Positions 58,892-64,000 of a DNA stretch of 64,000 nt are shown here, one piece after another. A program made the position numbers and the translations under genes. Numbering within the stretch: position 1 is the first letter of the stretch; the number at the start of each line of letters is the position of its first letter. The notes under the pieces are model-generated. The model saw only the letters and a list, made by a program, of their open reading frames with translations. It ran no database searches and had not been told where the DNA came from. Source of the DNA: Oscillospiraceae bacterium (GTDB lineage: Bacteria; Bacillota; Clostridia; Oscillospirales; CAG-272); the NCBI GenBank assembly GCA_015064445.1, contig SVSE01000002.1, positions 124,001 through 188,000 on the forward strand. The letters run 5' to 3'.

Positions 58892-60749
58892 CTCCCTCGC
58901 TTATGTCAATATAGTTCTGCGCCTGCTTTTTGAACATATCGGCATATTTACCATTTTTAGCCATAAGCTCTGCGTGAGTTCCACATTCGACAACCTCTCC
59001 GTTTTCTAGCAGATATATCCTATCTGCGCCGACTGCGCTTGAAAGCCTGTGAGAGATAAATATCATTCCCTTGTTTTCGCCTGCCTGCATCATATTATTA
59101 TACATTTCGCTTTCAGCGACGGGGTCAAGGGCGCTTGATGGCTCGTCAAGAATTATGAATGGTGCATCCTTTAAAAAGGCGTGTGCAATCGCAAGCTTTT
59201 GGCTTTGTCCAACGGAAAGAACTGCTCCATTTTCGTCGAATTCCTTTGTAAGAATCGTTTCTATACCGTTCGGGAGCTCCATTACTCGCTCGTAAGCACC
59301 ACTCTTTTTAAGTGCGTCAATTATACGCTCCTCGTCGCCCTCTATTCTTGGGCGCATAAGCACATTTTCAGACACAGGTAGCGCCATAAGCTTAAAGTCC
59401 TGAAAAACCACGCTAAACATATCACGATATTCGTTAATTTTTATATCCCTTAAATCCGTTCCATTTAAGGTGATTCTTCCCTCAACGGGATCATAAAGTC
59501 GAAGCAACAGCTTAACAAGCGTGCTTTTACCTGCGCCATTGTGTCCAACGAGCGCAATTTTCTCGTTTTTGCCAACCCTTAGACTGACATTTTTAAGCAC
59601 ATAAGAATCGCTTCCCTCGTATTTAAACGACACTCCCTCAAGCGAAAGCGCTCCTCTTTCTGGCATGAGCGCATTCTCCGAGTCCTTCATCTTAGGCTCA
59701 TATTCCATAAAGGATTTGAAATCCTCAAAGAACAGCGCGTGCTCGTGAAGCTTATAATATCTGTCAGTTATTTGGCTAAATGTGCTTGTAAGGCTTGATA
59801 CAGAGTTGATAACAACTGCACAATCGCCTATTCCAAGCGTGCCAGTAACGAGTGTTCTGAAAACTGCATATCCTATCGCAAGAGGATTTGTAATTATGCT
59901 TTGAAAGCCGTTTTGGAAAATCTCTAAAAGCATTTCCTTGACGCCATAGCGACGGACAATGTCAACTCTTCCGTCCGATGCCTCATCATATCTTTCAAGC
60001 AAAAACTCCTTAGCGTTTGTCAATCGCATTTCCTTTGCATAATCGCTTGAATAGAAAATTCTCTGGGCATACTGTGCACGCCTATGTAGAATTCTATCCT
60101 CGCTTGAATGCTTATGCCATTGCTCATTTGATTTCTTTTTAAGAAACGCACCAAATAGTGGCAAAATAGCAAAAACAATAAACACAGGGTCCATTGTAAA
60201 CAAAATCGAGCCATATAATGCCATACCGATTATAACACCGAAAAGACTTGTTACAGTCCATGTTATATTCCACATACGCCACACAAGGTCCTGATTTGCC
60301 TTTACATACTTATCGTAGAAATCGGGGTTTTCAAAGCAAGCAAGCTCAACGCTGGTGCACTTGTCGTAAAGCCTCGTAAGCACCTTCTTTTCTACCTTTA
60401 TAAACGCAATATCGGTTATAAAATTAGTAAGAGGTGTCATTATTAAAACAAGCAACGCAGGAATCACTATCATAATAAATGCTTGGAGGGCAACCTGACC
60501 AAATGGCATGCCTGCCTCAAAGGAATTGATTATGTAGCGAAGCGAATATGTTCCAACAACAAAGCCGAGAATCGTTTCCAAGAGCTGAACTGCAAGTCTG
60601 AAAATAAAGACCGCAGGGGCTGAGGAAACAATAAGCCTCATCGCATAAACTGTGTCCTTGAAAACAGCCTTAAGCGAAAGCTTCTTTCCCTTTTCCTTCT
60701 TCTTTTTAGTTTTATCCTTTTTCAATTTTATCTCCTTATTTTTCCACAC
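58875..60749 (-). CDS. ABC exporter, fused permease/ATPase (partner)
   Basis: LVGHNGAGKSTLVKLLLRLYD, LSVGQSQKLAIAHAFLKDAPFIILDEPSSALDP, ISHRLSSAVGAD; overlaps partner gene by 17 bp. Confidence 0.9.
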   Translation of the reverse strand: MWKNKEIKLKKDKTKKKKEKGKKLSLKAVFKDTVYAMRLIVSSAPAVFIFRLAVQLLETILGFVVGTYSLRYIINSFEAGMPFGQVALQAFIMIVIPALLVLIMTPLTNFITDIAFIKVEKKVLTRLYDKCTSVELACFENPDFYDKYVKANQDLVWRMWNITWTVTSLFGVIIGMALYGSILFTMDPVFIVFAILPLFGAFLKKKSNEQWHKHSSEDRILHRRAQYAQRIFYSSDYAKEMRLTNAKEFLLERYDEASDGRVDIVRRYGVKEMLLEIFQNGFQSIITNPLAIGYAVFRTLVTGTLGIGDCAVVINSVSSLTSTFSQITDRYYKLHEHALFFEDFKSFMEYEPKMKDSENALMPERGALSLEGVSFKYEGSDSYVLKNVSLRVGKNEKIALVGHNGAGKSTLVKLLLRLYDPVEGRITLNGTDLRDIKINEYRDMFSVVFQDFKLMALPVSENVLMRPRIEGDEERIIDALKKSGAYERVMELPNGIETILTKEFDENGAVLSVGQSQKLAIAHAFLKDAPFIILDEPSSALDPVAESEMYNNMMQAGENKGMIFISHRLSSAVGADRIYLLENGEVVECGTHAELMAKNGKYADMFKKQAQNYIDISEGGEADE

Positions 60750-60804
60750 CCGTGGGATTTTGCCGAGGCAAAAAAATGGGTTATTTTTCTTGCTCGGTAT
60801 CTAC

Positions 60805-60833
60805 ATTTTAACACAGTCAAAATCTCTTGTCAA
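60805..60833 (-). promoter_or_regulatory. Promoter of ABC exporter operon
   Basis: Minus strand TTGACA-17 bp-TAAAAT. Confidence 0.7.
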
Positions 60834-60851
60834 TATGCACAAAGCAATTAA

Positions 60852-60861
60852 CCCCCCCCCC
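60852..60861. repeat. 10-bp poly-C (poly-G on the gene strand) tract 18 bp upstream of the -35
   Basis: caattaaCCCCCCCCCCgattttttgt. Confidence 0.85.
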
Positions 60862-60924
60862 GATTTTTTGTCACTTTTCACAAAACTGCGATTTTGAAGC
60901 TTCTGATTTTTTGTGCACATTACA

Positions 60925-61488
60925 CTATTTTAATTTTCGCTTACTCTTTCTTTTTTCTGCAGATACATAAAAGTCCATATACACTCTTCTGCGATAAAGA
61001 TAGAGGTTTAAAAAATATGAAAGCACAATCAAAATCGCCGAAGCCACCGCGCCCAAGGCTCTTGGCATTATATCGTTTAGAATATACAAATACCGTACCA
61101 AATAAATAAGTGGCTCAAAAAGCACGCCAAGTATTGCTGTAAGAGCGACGAAAAATATAAAGTAAGCCTCTCTTCTAAAGCATTTTTTGCTCTCCTCAAA
61201 TACATTACCGAGCTTCTTGTCTTTGTATCCCCTTATTATTTCGCAATCTCCTCTATTTCTTATTGAATACTTCCAGCCCACATGCAATTTCGTGAAAATA
61301 TATATGCTGACAAGCCCAAGAAGTATTGTAACGATAAGTGGAAGAAGCTTATTTTTCGCTAGGTGCTCATCAAACGGGATAATGCACCATTTAAGAAATG
61401 CATAAATTATTTTTGTGCAAATGGCAGTACCAAGAAAATATAGTCCCTCCTTGCACAGTAGCTTAAATTTCGCCTTCAAGCTCTCCAT
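60925..61488 (-). CDS. Hypothetical membrane protein
   Basis: ~187 aa from MESLKAKFKLLCKEG; several TM segments. Confidence 0.6.
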   Translation of the reverse strand: MESLKAKFKLLCKEGLYFLGTAICTKIIYAFLKWCIIPFDEHLAKNKLLPLIVTILLGLVSIYIFTKLHVGWKYSIRNRGDCEIIRGYKDKKLGNVFEESKKCFRREAYFIFFVALTAILGVLFEPLIYLVRYLYILNDIMPRALGAVASAILIVLSYFLNLYLYRRRVYMDFYVSAEKRKSKRKLK

Positions 61489-61555
61489 TGTCTTCCCTCC
61501 TTTAATCTTTACCTGTGCACAGTTTAACATAAAAGAAGACTTATAATTAAATTTT

Positions 61556-61585
61556 GGGACATCTTGATTTTGGAAGGGACATCTT
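61556..61585. promoter_or_regulatory. Direct repeat, candidate LytTR binding site
   Basis: GGGACATCTT at 61556-61565 and 61576-61585 (20-bp period) between divergent genes. Confidence 0.55.
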
Positions 61586-61690
61586 TTTATTTTTGAAATT
61601 TCGTCCCTAAAACAATACTTTTTATCACAGCTATTGCTTTAAGAGCATTACATATGTTAAAATATACATATAAAATTTAAGGAGAAGGCC

Positions 61691-62425
61691 ATGATCACTA
61701 TTGCACTTTGTGATGACAATACACAGTTCGCGTGTCTTTTAAGGCAACATCTACAAAGGCTTTGCGCTTATAATGTTCCAAGCAGAGTTGACATAAGCAT
61801 AGCTCCGACCTTTTCGTCGGCTGACGAGGTGCTCGAATATCTTCAAGATAACACAATTGATATTTTGTTTTTAGATATTGATATGCCAAAAACAAATGGC
61901 TTTGAGCTGGCAAAGGCACTATGCAATGCGCATCCTAACACCATAATAATTTTCGTTTCCTCTTATGAGGAATTTGTGTATAGCTCGTTTGAATATTGCC
62001 CCTTTCAGTTTTTGAGAAAGGCTCATCTTGACAAGGAGCTTGAAATAACGCTCAAGAGAGTTATCGAAAAATGCGTTATTGGTAGCGAATCGCTCGTTTT
62101 TGACACAACAGAGGGAGAGATACTATTAAGGGTTCGCGACATTTTGTTTTTTGAGGGGCAAAAGAATTATTTTTACATATACACCTCTCAAAGCAAGGTG
62201 TACAAGTGCAGAGGCACTATGAAATCCGTCGATGCTCTAACTGAAAAATATGATTTCTTCAGAATTCACTCGGCATACATTGTTAATTTAGAGCATATTG
62301 ACAACATAAACAGCAAGGGCTTTTTGGTTATGAAAAACGAAAAAATTCTAAGCATTTCTAAAAAGCGAATGCAAAGCTTCAAGGGCGCATATATGGAATT
62401 CATTCGAAGGAGAGTAACGAGATGA
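61691..62425 (+). CDS. LytTR-family response regulator (AgrA-like)
   Basis: REC domain IALCDDN..LFLDIDMPKTNG; LytTR domain DILFFEGQKNYFYIYT...FFRIHSAYIVNLEHI. Confidence 0.9.
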   Translation: MITIALCDDNTQFACLLRQHLQRLCAYNVPSRVDISIAPTFSSADEVLEYLQDNTIDILFLDIDMPKTNGFELAKALCNAHPNTIIIFVSSYEEFVYSSFEYCPFQFLRKAHLDKELEITLKRVIEKCVIGSESLVFDTTEGEILLRVRDILFFEGQKNYFYIYTSQSKVYKCRGTMKSVDALTEKYDFFRIHSAYIVNLEHIDNINSKGFLVMKNEKILSISKKRMQSFKGAYMEFIRRRVTR

Positions 62426-63732
62426 TATTTTTTGAATTTGCAGTTTCTCTTTTTGATGCTTTAATATGTGTATATTTCATCTCTCGCTTCAATGGTATAG
62501 CGCTAAGCCCTAAGAAAAACAAATTCATTTTGCCATCAATTGCCATCATATTTGCCTTCTCAATTATAAACGACCTGTTTTTAGAGGGCTTTAATGTCGT
62601 TGGAACAATTGTTTTCCTTTCCTTGTATATTGGATATGCGCTTTTGACCTCTGGTAAAAAATATATTCGTGCCATTTTGGGCGCTTGTATTTTCGAGATT
62701 GTTTTTGTTATTTTAAGCTCGCTTCTTTATCTTATAATAACCTTTATAATAAAGGACTATGATGCACTGCTTCAAGGCGAGGGTGGCGTGTTTAGATACG
62801 CATATGTTATAATTCATAAAATCGTATTGTTTGTTGTGCTTAAGCTAATTCTTATGTACTTTAAATCAAGCGAGTTCATTGACATACGGCACGGAGTTAT
62901 TGCATTTTTATTCTCGTTTGCAACCATTTTAGGGCTTGGCTCTACTATGTATATTGCATCAATTGTTGATGCTGGAAAAATACAAGTGCAGACTATGATA
63001 ATAGCGTTAGCGTTTGCCTTTGCTAATGTTGCACTATATGTCTTAATTTTTCAGCTTCAAAAATATCAGCAAAGCAAGTACCAGCTCAAGCTTCTTGAGG
63101 AGAAAATTGCCTTTGATGAGGCAAGACACAACGATGCTAGCGCTATATGGCAATCAATACGACGCGTCCAGCATGATATGAAGCAGCATATGGCGGTTAT
63201 CTCGGGATATCTTGACGACCAAAGCATTGATGGCGCTAAGAGGTACATAAACGAGCTTGCGCCAAGCGTTGACAGCATGGGCACGCTTTTAAGCTCTGAC
63301 AATCGCGTGCTTGACTATCTTATAAACTCAAAGCTTGCTCCGTTATCTGACACTAAAATCGTAATTTCGGGCTCTATTGGCAATCTTTCCGACATAAAGG
63401 AAACCGATCTTGCGTGTCTTATTGGAAACATTCTCGACAATGCAATATCTGCGCTTGCAGAGGTCGGTAAAACGAGCGAAAAGCGTCTTGAGCTACTTTT
63501 TATGCGTCAAAATTCAAATAGAATTATAATATGTAAAAACACAATTGAGCGCTCTGTTTTAAAAAGCAATCGCGAGCTTGAAACTACAAAGGCGTCCTCT
63601 GATGCTCACGGATATGGCACCAAAATAATTGCAAAAATAGTTTCTGATTATAATGGAATGGTCGATTATTTTGAGGAGTTTAATATGTTTGGAGTTCAGG
63701 TCGTTTTGCCCGAGCCAAATATAAATTTATAA
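62422..63732 (+). CDS. GHKL sensor histidine kinase (AgrC-like)
   Basis: N-terminal TM segments; RRVQHDMKQHMAVISGYL H-box; GNILDNAISAL N-box; GYGTKIIAKIVSDYNG. Confidence 0.88.
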   Translation: MIFFEFAVSLFDALICVYFISRFNGIALSPKKNKFILPSIAIIFAFSIINDLFLEGFNVVGTIVFLSLYIGYALLTSGKKYIRAILGACIFEIVFVILSSLLYLIITFIIKDYDALLQGEGGVFRYAYVIIHKIVLFVVLKLILMYFKSSEFIDIRHGVIAFLFSFATILGLGSTMYIASIVDAGKIQVQTMIIALAFAFANVALYVLIFQLQKYQQSKYQLKLLEEKIAFDEARHNDASAIWQSIRRVQHDMKQHMAVISGYLDDQSIDGAKRYINELAPSVDSMGTLLSSDNRVLDYLINSKLAPLSDTKIVISGSIGNLSDIKETDLACLIGNILDNAISALAEVGKTSEKRLELLFMRQNSNRIIICKNTIERSVLKSNRELETTKASSDAHGYGTKIIAKIVSDYNGMVDYFEEFNMFGVQVVLPEPNINL

Positions 63733-63739
63733 AAAAGAA

Positions 63740-63776
63740 AAATCCGATGTGGCTTACTACATCGGATTTTTTATTT
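63740..63776. terminator. Rho-independent terminator
   Basis: AAAAATCCGATGTGGCTTACTACATCGGATTTTTTATTT. Confidence 0.75.
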
Positions 63777-63780
63777 ATTG

Positions 63781-64000
63781 TTAGTTTTCAGGCAATACGT
63801 ACTCCGGATCCCAATCCATAACGCTTTGCATTGTTACGCTATAAAGTGTTCCGTCAAGCTTTTCGAAAACGTTCTCCTGAACGCCACCGTTTTGATATTG
63901 CTTTTGAATAAGCCCAACGCTATTTTCATTTGAATAGGCATATGCGCTTATTACAATATCAAGCGTAGGATTTTTGTCAAATCCCGTAATTAGACAGGAC
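63781..64000 (-). CDS. Partial hypothetical protein, C-terminal end only
   Basis: Open minus-strand frame ending ...FEKLDGTLYSVTMQSVMDWDPEYVLPEN-stop; runs off window. Confidence 0.55.
   Translation of the reverse strand, partial: SCLITGFDKNPTLDIVISAYAYSNENSVGLIQKQYQNGGVQENVFEKLDGTLYSVTMQSVMDWDPEYVLPEN

Overview
The window is a 64-kb chromosomal segment from a low-GC Bacillota, probably a spore-forming Clostridia relative (spoIIR, RemA/DUF370, Firmicutes-type S10-spc-alpha order). Most of it is housekeeping. In order: glucokinase 3' end, recG, a deo nucleoside-catabolism operon, the rsgA/kinase/PP2C/rlmN/rsmB/fmt/def/priA/rpoZ/gmk/remA/yicC cluster, spoIIR, pfkA, and the complete S10-spc-alpha ribosomal protein operon (rpsJ to rplQ, leftward). 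Accessory material sits between these blocks: (i) an RecF/OLD-like ATPase and small HNH nuclease pair after recG; (ii) a 147-bp tandem repeat that duplicates the pfkA 3' end, with a diverged copy near 4.6 kb; (iii) two paralogous surface proteins with CDxxCNxC repeats; (iv) two homologous promoter regions carrying 10-11 bp poly-C/G tracts; (v) a BspA-like LRR surface protein; (vi) a compact phage-like switch, in which an XRE/S24 repressor faces small phage-type genes and 15-bp palindromes fill the -35/-10 spacers of both divergent promoters; (vii) a heterodimeric ABC exporter next to an AgrC/AgrA-like two-component system with a direct-repeat candidate LytTR site. I saw no CRISPR array, rRNA or tRNA. 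All family calls come from motif recognition; no database search was run.
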